A DNA stretch of 64,000 nt from Nothophaeocryptopus gaeumannii (lineage: Eukaryota > Ascomycota > Dothideomycetes > Mycosphaerellales > Mycosphaerellaceae), in the NCBI GenBank assembly GCA_031771865.1, contig JASISA010000019.1, positions 620,001-684,000 on the forward strand, read 5' to 3'. Positions within the stretch are counted from its first letter, which is position 1. Each line of letters begins with the position of its first letter. Below are positions 1-9,979 of this stretch, piece after piece. The position numbers and the translations under genes are program-made. Below the pieces are notes generated by a model, which saw only the letters and a list, made by a program, of their open reading frames with translations, was not told the DNA's origin and made no database searches.

Positions 1-2028
1 TTTGGTGGAGGTCAAGGTCAAGGTCAAACTTCCCCTCAGCAGCCTCCACCCATTCCCTCACGACCAGCCGCCCCCTCAGCACCTTGGGACAACGTACATT
101 CAGGACTAGGAAACAGTTCGAGCGTAGCGTACGTACCGCCTGACCAACAACGACGAACGCCCGAGAATGAGGCCTTCTTCCAAGCATTCGAATGGCACAC
201 CAAATCCGATCCGCCGAAGCCACACGAGACGCATTCAGCAAACTCCCACTGGGCTCGCCTCACACGGATACTTCCCTCGCTAGCAGAACTGGGGGTCAGC
301 TCGATATGGCTGCCGCCAGGATGCAAAGCGAACAACCCGCAAGGCAATGGCTACGACTGCTACGACTTGTGGGACCTAGGAGATTTTGACCAAAAGTGGA
401 CAAGGAGCACGAAATGGGGATCTAGAGAAGAGCTGCGGGACTTGGTCGAGACTGCACGGAGATGCGGAAGGAATGGTATAGATGTGATATGGGATGCCGT
501 GTTGAACCACAAAACGGCAGGTGATGCCACAGATGAGACATGGGCTGTGGAGGTCAACAAGGACGGTGGGTGAAGATGCTCCGTAAGGTTGGGATACATG
601 CTGACTGAAGCAGACCGTCGGATAGAAATATGTGCACCAAAGAAGATCGAGGCATGGTTGAAGTATGACTTCCCCGGAAGAGAACGAGAAGGGATGAAAT
701 ATAGCCCTATGAAATGGCGAGCCGAACACTTCAGCGGTACCGACTGGGATCAGCGAGCGCAACGAAATGCCATCTACAAGCTCATTGATGACCCTGCTAC
801 ATATCCGAAGCCGAACCTGGAGCAGCTGCCTATGCCCTCGAGACCAGACCATGGCTTCAACAGACTCGCGCGGTTTGCGGGCAATGTAAAGACTGCATTA
901 CAAAACCAGATCGCACCTCCACGCAGACCAGGCAAAGGCTGGGCGGAGGACGTAGATAAGACACATGGGAACTACGACTATCTCCTCTTCTCGAACATTT
1001 ACTACGGTCACGCAGATGTGCGGGCTGACGTGCTGGGGTGGGGCAAGTGGATGGTCGAAGATGTTGGAATCCATGGCTTCAGGCTTGACGCGGCTCAACA
1101 TTTCAGCTGGAACTTCATTCGAGACTGGATTGCGAATGTGCAAGATGCTTCGAGGAGAAAGTACGGGAAGCATGCATTTATAGTTGGCGAGATCTGGTCC
1201 GGAGAAGTGGGCCGAATACTGCGCTGGTTGGACGTCGTGACGCCGCCTGGTTGTGGTCATATGAATGCCTACGCATTCGATGCGCCTCTTTTATACAGCT
1301 TCTCCCGCATCAGCGAAGACGTACGGCGAGGAAGCAAGCATGCAGATTTGAGAACCCTCCTGGCTGGCCCAGGTGATCCTGACCAACAAGCACTCGTTGC
1401 GGTGAGGCCAGACCAAGCTGTCACCTTTGTTACGAATCACGACACTCAGCCTGGCCAAACAAGCTTCACGCCGATGGACAACGGCTTGAAGGCTCTGTTC
1501 TATGCGTTCATCCTATTGAGACGAGAGGGTCATCCTTGCGTCTTTTGGGGAGATATGTATGGCACGCTTGGGAACAAGGCTCAAGGGTCAGCATGTCGAT
1601 TGTCAATCGCTCCCACTGGCAGCGATGGTCCTACAGCGCCACAAACAACTAGAACTAGGAGCCTGCTCCCGTCGCTAGTGCTTGCGCGGAAGCTATTTGC
1701 ATACGGCTCACAGAAAGACTACTTCGACAGCATGTCTTGCATTGGCTGGACGAGAAGCGGTACGCATGACAGGCCTGGCTGCGCTGTGATCATGAGCATC
1801 GGCTCTATGGCACAATGGACAATCAAGAAGATGGCGGCTGGCAGACCTGGCGAGAAGTGGATCGACATACTGAGCGAACCACAAGGCCGACCCGAGATCA
1901 TCATTGACGACAAGGGATGCGGTGTGTTTGCGTGCCGAGGAAAGAGCGTCAGCGTCTATGTCAGTGAAGACTGCGCATCTATCAGTCGATTCCCGGTTGA
2001 GTTCAACCACGATGCCTACAGTCAATGA
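1..2028 (+). CDS. GH13 alpha-amylase, intracellular fungal type (5' partial)
   Basis: Hydrolyses alpha-1,4-glucan. All four GH13 signature regions are visible: DAVLNH (about 501-518), GFRLDAAQH with the nucleophile Asp (about 1075-1101), the acid Glu in GEIWSG (about 1186-1203) and FVTNHD (about 1426-1443). Frame 1 is open from base 1 and no start is visible, so the gene begins outside the window. Exon 1 ends at 565. A 48-nt intron (566-613, donor GTGGGT, acceptor CAG) joins NKD to RRIEIC in frame. A second, in-frame 72-nt stretch (1587-1658, GTCAGC...CTAG) looks like an intron: removing it gives GSLLPSLVLARK, closer to the family than the read-through. No signal peptide is visible because the true N-terminus is missing; the first residues present are Gly/Gln/Pro-rich. 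The family call is firm; the exact exon structure is less so. Confidence 0.9.
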
Positions 2029-2155
2029 AATTATGATCTCAAGACATGGAGTCTTGCTTAGCTTCACGATGGGCTAGGAAATTGATCTGTGGATCGTCAT
2101 TGTCATTTGATATTCAATGTCAGTGTTTGGTCAGAGTGAGGATGATTGTAGTGGC

Positions 2156-2287
2156 TTAATGGACCTCTGACAGCCAATCTCCTACTATAACATCCACATC
2201 TTCGTTTGTGGCGAGGGAGTGAATTGCTCGGACGCGGTCGCTGAAGCCGCCGCCTATGCGGACGGGGCGGTGAAGTGCCGGTGCCAT
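2156..2287 (-). pseudogene. N-terminal remnant of an AtuA-like (DUF1446) gene
   Basis: The reading frame from the ATG at 2287 encodes about 43 residues with RPVRIGGGFSDRVRAI and VDVIVGDWLSE. These resemble the start of AtuA-like acyclic-terpene-utilisation proteins, which are normally several hundred residues long. It then stops at 2156, and the opposite strand beyond is the 3' end of the amylase gene, so there is no room for the remainder. The same frame is open upstream to 2500 but that part is low-complexity Ser/Pro. I infer a truncated remnant left by a deletion or rearrangement. The similarity rests on a short stretch, so a chance match is possible. Confidence 0.42.
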
Positions 2288-2500
2288 TGTTGATGATGAG
2301 GCTTGGGGAGGAGGAGAGAGATTTGAGGGTTGGAGCTTTGGAGAAGGAGGTGGAAAGGAGGATAGGAGTCTTTGACGGGATGGTGAAGATGATGCCTTGA
2401 GGAGCGCGAAAGGGAATCTATCAACGTCAAGACCGGATGGTGATGGCCTGCGTTGTTTTTGAATCTCTACGTCACTTCTTTGCCCGATATTGCCGGCCAT

Positions 2501-3220
2501 TCAAATCACCTCGCAACACGGTACACCATCGTCTTGGTGCGAGGTCTTTCTCGGTAGAATCCGCGAAACGGTGTCCGGTGTTGAACCTCTGCATGAGCTG
2601 TTCGGTACCTGCATTTCGACCCTATCGGATATGATGACCCTGGTTGTACACGGTACACACGGGTTGCTTGGATCTGCACCCCGCGAGAGAGAATTGGCGG
2701 AGAAGCTTGGGGGACTAGGATGCAATTGGAATATCACGTGGAAACTGAGCTTAATGGAGTACTGGACGACCAAATTGAGTTATTCTGATATCGCCCATCT
2801 CGTTGCAGTAAACCATTCATCTGAGGATCGAGAGCAGAACAAGTCTCCATGCTGGACGCCTGAGCCCATTGTTTGCCGTCCCTTCCGGTCCCCATGCCTC
2901 GTTTCCTACTCGCATCGATCGCATCGTAGCTTTTTTCGTTTTGGATGGTATCTTGCTTCTCAATGCTGGAAAATGTCACCTGTCTGCTCTCCCGCTCCAA
3001 CATAGAAGCCTCTTCAAGCAGCTAAGCTCTTCTGGATATTGTCGCGTTTTATTTGAGTGCTCCTGCCTGTATCTGCCGCTTTGTTAGTATCGTTGTAATC
3101 ATTTGCTGTGCAGATCTCGAGTTACCTTGCTTGTGCAATAGGTAGCTGCAATCTAGTGGCCACCTGTTCTGGGGGAATCATAGCCAGCACTGGTGCTGTC
3201 TTTCCTTGTCACTTCACTGC
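2501..3220. other. Intergenic, no supported gene
   Basis: Several open frames of 60-170 codons overlap here on both strands, but none has a recognisable domain, signal peptide or a convincing splice structure. Nothing else seen. Confidence 0.5.
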
Positions 3221-4323
3221 TCAGTCCTCCTCTGAGCCGGACTCGGAGTCGGAGTCGGAGTCGGAGTCAGAGTCGTCCAGCTGCTCCTTGTACTGAACGT
3301 ACTTCTCCGCCGCAGAAAGGTGATCTGGAGCAGACTTCCCGTCGACGTTCGTGTTGAGAGTCTTTCTGTTGGCAGGAATCTTCTTGCGGACCCGGCGACG
3401 GACCAGACTGGTATACTCCTGCCGCTCCGCCTTCGCGAGATCGGCAGCGATGGCCTCGCATGCCTTGGCGAGGGTCTCGCCGTCTCCTAGCTCCCCCTCG
3501 TCCAGGATCAGCATCGAGAGGGCGTGCACGTCGCGAGAGGTACTGATGCCGTTTCTAGCAGACTCTGGCAGCTGCTTCCAGTTTCCGTGTTTGAAGGCAG
3601 GGGTGGAAAGCAATTCTTTGAGACATTCGTAGCCTTCGGTCTTCGGGTACCACGTGAAGTACGTTGGGGTATCCGAATGGTCTTCGAGGAGCTGCTGGAC
3701 CTTATCGCCTTTCTCCCGGCGCGAGTTGACCACGGTCAAGACTGGTGGGTTCTGGCTGTAGTCGTGGACGCTCTTGAGTGCCTGAAGAATGCCGGTGCTG
3801 AGGAGGCTGGACTCGTCACAGTCCTTGTCTCGAACATGCAACCGCGTGTCTCGGACGGTGACAACGCCATCCTGAGTGTGGAAAGTCAACGGGGCATTTA
3901 CGCTCCATTTGGTAGTAGTGTACGTCGAGCCATCAGCCATTTGGGAGGTTCTTTTGTCCTTGAACTTCTCCAGTCCCATGGCTTCTACGATGCTTGGATT
4001 GATGTCGCCCACGCGTCCGCCACCTTGGTACCCAGAATCGAGCATGCAGTTTGTCATGTTGGCCATGCCATGGTCGAGATAAATCGAGACGGTGGTGTAG
4101 AAGGAACGAGGAGAGTTAGTCTTGGACTTCTTCGTCTGCTGGCGTGGAAGCTCGCCGACAGAAGAATACTCGGATCCAGAGTCTCGCTTGCGTTTGCGGA
4201 GTGCCCGATCCAGAGTGGCAAGGACTTGTGCTGCATGTTACATTAGCTTCGCCATGTATGGAGCGCACCAAGGCTCAGAAACTACTCACCAACTTCGTGC
4301 TCCGTCATGTCCGGTTTCGCCAT
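3221..4323 (-). CDS. Retropepsin-like aspartic protease-fold protein
   Basis: Two exons: 4323-4290 encodes MAKPDMTEHEV, then a 59-nt intron (4289-4231, GTGAGT...GCAG with GCTAAT), then 4230-3221; 347 residues in all. A basic patch (RKRKR near residue 24; KKSK near 46) could be a nuclear signal. The segment CMLDSG (Asp76-Ser-Gly) followed by hydrophobic strands and a later LLSTGI resembles the single-domain aspartic protease fold of retropepsin/DDI1-type proteins. The C-terminus is an acidic Asp-Ser repeat coded by the 6-bp tandem at about 3238-3275. A degenerate paralogue lies just upstream (5278-6002), sharing the exon layout and PLTFHT. Catalytic activity is inference; the gene itself is well supported by the shared intron position. 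Confidence 0.7.
3238..3275. repeat. 6-bp microsatellite coding Asp-Ser repeat
   Basis: Imperfect tandem GGAGTC units inside the last exon of the retropepsin-like gene. On the minus strand they encode alternating Asp and Ser near the C-terminus, a tract likely to vary in length between strains. Confidence 0.85.
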
Positions 4324-5277
4324 TGTTGTGGCAATGTTGATGAAGTAGTAGTGCCGGTGAGGTGGTAGTGCTGACGATACGGCGGTGCTGATGGTGAGAT
4401 AGTGTTGGCACTGAGGTAGTGTTGGTGATGTGGTGGTGTTGGCGAGGTGGTTGTTGTATTGATGTTGAAGTTGATTCTCGCTCTGAATACAATAACCTTT
4501 AGTGACCTTCAGCTCGCACATGTGCAAGTGAAGATTGGAAAATCAGCTGCGTGCATGTGTAAGGTGACTACACGCTAACCTCATGCCATCTGCGCCTCTA
4601 TTATGCCCAATCAGGCTCAACTGAGTTCAGGTAGTTCTGAATCATGTGTCAGCCAAGTAATTTGCCCAGTCAGAGTCGGAGTCTTGAAGAAGCAATGGTT
4701 CATGGCTGTGAAGGAACTAAGGAGTGATTAATACTTTTGGCAGCGGGTATACGGGGCCGAGCTGCGCCGCAAAAGTCTCCAAGTATTGACATCCCGTTCA
4801 TCATCATCATCATTTTCCTACTGCTTCATTGCATGACCCTCCCTTTCCCGTCCTCTACAGAATGCCGGCAGGTTGGCATGCCCCCCCTGTGCGCGTTCCT
4901 CGTGCGTCCTTCAAGCATCTCCAAGGGACAAGACTCTTTTTGAAATCGCAGTGCGTTCTAGAAGACTGTGCCTTTCGTAAGCTTGCATCTTCATGTCTCC
5001 TGTGGTCTTCGATCCATTCTCCTCAAGGCCGAAATTGGACGTCAACTTCCAGCCCAAGCATCACAGCATGTAACGGGGCACCTCTCGTCAGTGTGGCATC
5101 AACCGCGGATGCGAAGGCCGCGAACTCTTCGCGCGCGATCTTGGCGACAAGTATGTGGCAGCTGTCCCGCAACGATCCTTGCCACTGACCCGTCCGATAG
5201 GACATTATCAACAGCGGACACCTTGCCCTCCCACCTGTCGCCATCTGGAGAATCGGCACAGCCCAGGACGTCTACAC
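4324..5277. other. 5' region with CAAC/CACC-rich tract; otherwise empty
   Basis: From about 4335 to 4465 the minus strand is an imperfect CAACAC/CACCAC-rich tract immediately before the start codon of the retropepsin-like gene, probably its 5' untranslated leader. Beyond this no coding feature is supported. A continuation of the paralogous pseudogene down to about 5023 is possible but unproven. Confidence 0.5.
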
Positions 5278-6002
5278 TCACGCGTTGTTGAAGGCCGAAG
5301 TCACGAGGAGCTGTCCCAGATATGCCCGTGGATCGGACTTGGAATACCAGACGGTCTCGCACGGAAGCCCAGGCGGATCCGTGAGCAAGGGCTCTGTTGG
5401 AGAACCCACGCGAAAGGTCGATGGAAAGGTGCTGAGATCGTACCGACCGCGAATGGGGTACATGGTACCTGTGCTGACGAGCATCGAGACGTTCGGCAAG
5501 TCGCGCTCAAGAGCTCGGAGAACGGTGTCGACAGTGATCGTTGAGTTGGCCGTATGAAAGGTGAGGGGTACTTTGACGCACCACCGCAATCTCATTGGCG
5601 AGCTCGTGGCAGTGTAAACAGTATGCGGGCTATGGTAGTTGACGAGACCCAACGTGTTAACGACGCTTGGGTTGACAGAGCCACCAAACCCCGTGCTAGT
5701 GCATCAGGTGTCGAGGCAGCAGTGAGTGATCTTGCCCATTCCTTCTTCGAGGTAGACCCATACTGTCATATGAATCGAGGGAAAGTGTTACACAATTGTC
5801 GTGTTATCCGGCATCGCAGGCGGCTGTCTACGGCGTTCGTCTGCATCCGCACTGTTTCGTGCTCGCTTGAGGTTGGCGATGTGTTTGTTGAGTACGGAGG
5901 CTATGAAGTTGAGTTGGGTATGGACACATATGTGATCGATTTGAGTACCCACTCACCTGTGGTAGGTTGGCCGTATGCCTGGAGTCCATTCGCATCGGCC
6001 AT
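5278..6002 (-). pseudogene. Broken paralogue of the retropepsin-like gene
   Basis: Parallel to the gene at 3221-4323: ATG at 6002, a short first exon, and an intron at 5956-5901 (GTGAGT...CATAG) at the equivalent place. A second exon follows that begins ASVLNKHIANLKRAR (the neighbour has AQVLATLDRALRKR). It then carries TAA at 5790-5788 and TGA at 5706-5704. The second stop lies exactly at the Gly of the expected active-site triplet (LDT-stop, against LDSG in the intact copy). After that the frame is open for about 140 codons with VNPSVV, PLTFHT, LVSTGT and LLVTSAF aligned to the neighbour. A GTGAGT donor at 5281 suggests a former further exon. No splice choice I tried removes both stops in frame. 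A sequencing error could explain one stop but hardly both. Confidence 0.65.
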
Positions 6003-6262
6003 TCTCTCGCGTGTTACCAGTCTATTTCGTAGTTGAAGATATCTGAAGTTGGCAATGGAGTAAAACGGATGATGCAGCTAGAAGTAATAATAGAGCAGTG
6101 GCGAGCCGCCCACATCGTTTGCATACGCCGGTCCTGATCATTCTCCGAGGATGCGCAAAACAATACCCCATGGCGAGCTGCCGCTGCTGATTTCATATAC
6201 CGCTCGTGATGATTTACTCACGGGGATGCACCTAGCTTCTTCCGCTTGTACTGGGTCGCAAT

Positions 6263-8542
6263 CTAGTAATTACCTCTCTTACCGCCCCTCTTCCCTCTGT
6301 CGACATGAGCCTTGAGAATCTTGCGATGCTCCACCAAGCTTCTTTTCCCTTTCCGCTTAGCCTTGCCCAATGTCATCATGAAGTTCTTCCTCCTGGCCTT
6401 CTCCTTGTTCGTAGTACTCTTGCCCTCGGCCTCTTTCTTCTCCTTCCTGCGCGCAGTGGTACTTCGATGGTCATTCTTCTCCTCAGGGTCGCCCTTCGCT
6501 TTGGCAATTCTCTCTTCCTTCGTCTGTTTCTGGCCGTACTTGGCCAAACCTTCTATATGATCCGCCGTAACTTCGTCGTCGACGTGTCGGTTGGAGTTCG
6601 TGATGGGCTGATTTTGCAGCTTGCGGCGTTTGTTGGCGGGAAGTGCAGCGGTGATGGCAGCACTTTGTCGGAGTTCGTGTAGTTTGGCCAAGTCAGCAGG
6701 TGTGAGAATGTGCGTAGTAGCCAGCTTAGATATGCGGGCTTCTTCGCGCTTAAGCGCTGCTTCTGTAACGAGCGAGGCTGTATCTCGACCTTCCGTCTTG
6801 CTCACTTCTTCGTCTTTCGCTTCAGCTTCGTCGTTGTTTTCCTTGTCTGAGTCCTTCTTGGATGCAGGTTTTTTCGTTTTCGACTTCTCGTCCTCGGAGT
6901 CTGAGATGTCGATGTCCTCGCCATCGCTCTCCACGTTGATCCAACCGCCACTGCTTTCACTGTCATCGCTCTCCGCCTCCCATTTTCTCCATGCCTCTTC
7001 ATCGTCATCGCTGCCGATGCCTTGCTCCTCTCGCCACTTCTCCAAGAGCTCCAGTCCTTCAATGCCACCGGCGCCTTCGATTTCACCAAATCGAGCGGCT
7101 CCGTTGGTCCCTGCTCGCAAACTCAGAGCGGCATCTCGACCTCTGTCTCGCTTCTTGAGCATTTCAGCGCCGACCTCGCGGTACAAAGACAAAAGGCCTC
7201 GGGCCGCCATCTGGGTACCCTTGTCTTTGCTCTTCCGATATTGCACAAGATCTTGCAGCAGCGTCTCCGTCATCGCGAGCGGTTGTCGAACGCATACTTC
7301 CCGAATGCCGTTGAGACCTGCCGACGCCACTTCCGCCGCTGCAGCCTCTGACACAAACTCGTTCGCAATCTTGACAACAAGCGGCTCCAAGACGTCCGGC
7401 GGAACAAGGCTGTGTGCCGACTGCGCTAATGATGCCAAGAAGCTCGTGACTGAGGGTTGCTTTGGTGTCAAGAACTTGGTGAAATAGGAGTAGAGTGGGA
7501 TTAGCGTGAGCTTGTGCAGACCCACCAGCCTGCTCACAAGTTGCAGCACATATAGCTTCTGCTCCAAGTTCAGTCGCACCTTTGGCTGGGAAGGCTGCAA
7601 GTGTTGCTGGAACAGCTTTTCAGCAAACCCTTGCGGATCGTGCAGAAGATGCAGTGCGCTGAAGTTTAAGGTTTGATGTTGGTTCTTTCGTCGCTCTTTC
7701 CGCTTAACCTTCGCCTTTGCTGTCTTCAGCTCCTTGTCGCGTTTTGATGACTTCTTGTTGATGCCTGCCGCGTGCCGCAGCTTGCCCATGTCTACATCAC
7801 TCTCGTCGTCGCTGTCATCTTCAGCCGCCTCTTCTCGCTCTTGATCTGATCCTAGGAAGAACCGCACGCCACTTGTCACGACTTTCGCATCTTGGCTGAG
7901 CGCTGCGGCCTCCATGATGCTCACGGCTTTAGCGTCGGTCCAGACTGATCTCTTCCACAGCTCTCTGGTCAGCTTTACCGACCACAGACATTTCGGCGAA
8001 TCTGGCTGTGAAGCGATCAGATTGTAACAAATTGTCTGTATGTTCCGATTGAGCTTGTGATTCTTGGTCTTGTTGTTCGCTGTGCGCAAATCCGAAACGA
8101 TCTTTTGGAACAGCAACGCACGCAGCGACTTCGAGGGTGTTGATATGAGCAGTGGCCATAGCGTGTTCAGTAGTGTGTTTGAGTCTATGACATCTTTCTT
8201 CCGCATCAGCACCAAGCTTCCCACGATCTTGTCCCGCAATTCGGCATCGAGCGAGGCGTGATGCAGTTCGATGAGATTGATCAGGTCCTTCGGGAAGTCG
8301 GCGGTAACATTCGGGTAGAGGTCGCATACGTGGGAGATGAAGTCGACTTGGTCTCGAAGTCGGACTATATTCTTGTCGTCTGTCGTAGTCGGCGACTGGA
8401 GGAAGAGGTCCAGCATAGACACATACTGAGTGTACTGGTTCAGGAAATCGTCGCGGTATGAGGCCGGATCGGTCTTGATCTTGTGTTGAAGATTAGGCAG
8501 ATCGGCATCCACCTTTTCGAGCGCTCCGACCTTACGCTTCAT
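6263..8542 (-). CDS. SDA1: SDA1 homologue, nuclear 60S ribosome biogenesis protein
   Basis: Single exon, 759 residues, starting MKRKVGALEKVDADLPNLQ, the usual fungal Sda1 N-terminus. The frame extends upstream to 8656 but the added residues are not family-like, so 8542 is chosen. The N-terminal half is helical repeat-like (LRDQVDFISHVCDLYPNVT and following), as in the NUC130/SDA1 family. The middle holds Lys-rich and Asp/Glu-rich stretches (about residues 260-310 and 545-630). The C-terminus is strongly basic (GKAKRKGKRSLVEHRKILK, ending GKRGGKRGNY), typical of a nucleolar factor. In yeast Sda1 is needed for late 60S maturation and export and for actin organisation. The gene is complete and looks conserved, marking this part of the window as core genome. 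Confidence 0.93.
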   Translation of the reverse strand: MKRKVGALEKVDADLPNLQHKIKTDPASYRDDFLNQYTQYVSMLDLFLQSPTTTDDKNIVRLRDQVDFISHVCDLYPNVTADFPKDLINLIELHHASLDAELRDKIVGSLVLMRKKDVIDSNTLLNTLWPLLISTPSKSLRALLFQKIVSDLRTANNKTKNHKLNRNIQTICYNLIASQPDSPKCLWSVKLTRELWKRSVWTDAKAVSIMEAAALSQDAKVVTSGVRFFLGSDQEREEAAEDDSDDESDVDMGKLRHAAGINKKSSKRDKELKTAKAKVKRKERRKNQHQTLNFSALHLLHDPQGFAEKLFQQHLQPSQPKVRLNLEQKLYVLQLVSRLVGLHKLTLIPLYSYFTKFLTPKQPSVTSFLASLAQSAHSLVPPDVLEPLVVKIANEFVSEAAAAEVASAGLNGIREVCVRQPLAMTETLLQDLVQYRKSKDKGTQMAARGLLSLYREVGAEMLKKRDRGRDAALSLRAGTNGAARFGEIEGAGGIEGLELLEKWREEQGIGSDDDEEAWRKWEAESDDSESSGGWINVESDGEDIDISDSEDEKSKTKKPASKKDSDKENNDEAEAKDEEVSKTEGRDTASLVTEAALKREEARISKLATTHILTPADLAKLHELRQSAAITAALPANKRRKLQNQPITNSNRHVDDEVTADHIEGLAKYGQKQTKEERIAKAKGDPEEKNDHRSTTARRKEKKEAEGKSTTNKEKARRKNFMMTLGKAKRKGKRSLVEHRKILKAHVDRGKRGGKRGNY

Positions 8543-9015
8543 CTTCTTAATCACAAGATACACAGGGTGTGAAGTGACTGTCGAGGCAACTTTGTTCTCG
8601 CCCGTGAAATCTACAATTTCTCTAAACCTTATCTGCTCGCTACTAGCGGCCCGCAAAGCTTGGCATGCACCTTTATCTGCAACGGCCGCAACGTCACATT
8701 GTGGACTTCAACAACAATCGCAATTGGCAGGGTCTCGCTCCTGAGGCTTTGCAGGCCAACATCACTGTCGAGTGCCTATGACACGTAGGAATGCCTGCGA
8801 AAGACCGGGCCGAGGCTTGCGACTTCACCCGCCACTGGCTAAACTTCACTTACCAAACAGAGTTTGACAGATCCTCGATCTCTTGCCATCACACTGCGTA
8901 GCATCCATAAGAGGCTGTAGATTGTCTTGTGTTTCCCCATCTACCGCAGGCGACAGTGAGCAACGCACCACCGTCGGCTTGGATCTTGAAATTCCTCTTC
9001 CCCAATCCTTCAATC
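8543..9015. other. Divergent promoter region between SDA1 and the DUF829 gene
   Basis: About 470 bases separate the two start codons, which point away from each other. No TATA element or other distinct motif stood out. Confidence 0.5.
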
Positions 9016-9979
9016 ATGTCGCAAAACAGTCTTATTCAAGGCTTCACCAAACTGACGGAGTCGATATCAGTCTATCGGCCAACAGATCATAATATTGGAA
9101 GTTCTGTTCCTCAGCATGCCCCAGGATTGATAGTGCTATGCAGTTGTGAGTTGCAAGCTCCAAGTTTAGATCACTTGTTTTACTTAACCGTCGCTGACAT
9201 TTGCTCCTGTAGGGATGGGTGCTGCTACAAAGAACATCGCCAAGTACACTACTATCTACCAATCACTCTACCCATCAGCTACGGTTCTGTTGGTGCAGTC
9301 CTCTTTCTCCGACATGACTGCCAACGACAAGGTCATGTCCGAACGCTTGCAACCTGCCGTGGAGACTATACTATCCTCCAACCAATCTGGGCCCACGTCA
9401 GCTCAGATCGTACTCCATGCCTACTCCAATGGCGGCGGTACAATTGTGACTCACATTGTCATGGCTCTCAAGGAACGACTCGGTGTCCCTCGATCAACTG
9501 AGGTGTTCTCTCGGGTCATCATGGAGTGCCTTCCAGGTCGACCCAATGTATCTCAAGGAGTCAAGGCTATTTCCTATGGCTTACCGCAGAACTTCTTCGT
9601 CCAACTGATAGGTGGTTGGGTGCTCTGGCTCTGGTCACATCTCTACCTCATTCAGTGCAAACTCCTTGGAAGAGAGGACATGCTCAGCCGAGAGCGGAGA
9701 CGATTGAATGCGACTGCTATCTCAGCTAAGAAGAATCACGCTGCTGAGATTGATGGCATTCTATGGGGCGAGAAGACGCCACGGCTCTACATGTACTCCA
9801 AAGTGGACCCGGTAGTTGGCTGGAGAGACATACACGATCACGTCATTGACGCGAAGGAAAAGGGCTTCACTGATGTGAGAGAGGAGGTGTTCGAGAAGGC
9901 GCCGCACTGCGGACTACCAAGAGAAGACGCGGAGAGATATTTGAATCTGATCAAAGCCTTCATCGGTGGTCACACCTAG
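9016..9979 (+). CDS. DUF829/TMEM53-family alpha/beta hydrolase
   Basis: Two exons: 9016-9145 and 9213-9979, with a 67-nt intron (GTGAGT...TGTAG). The splice creates LCSWMGA, the characteristic DUF829 oxyanion-side motif, which confirms it. Product 298 residues. Serine-hydrolase elements are visible: nucleophile elbow HAYSNGG, acid region YSKVDPVVGW and a C-terminal HCGLPRED with the catalytic His. A hydrophobic segment (FFVQLIGGWVLWLWSHLYLI, mid-protein) could be a membrane anchor, consistent with TMEM53 being a membrane protein of the nuclear envelope in animals. The substrate is unknown for the fungal members. The gene appears complete. Confidence 0.85.

Noticed and set aside
5704..5790. 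A 90-100-nt intron removing both stops of the retropepsin-like paralogue
   Set aside because: The best GT-AG choice (near 5793 to 5698) joins the wrong phase and would delete the active-site strand.
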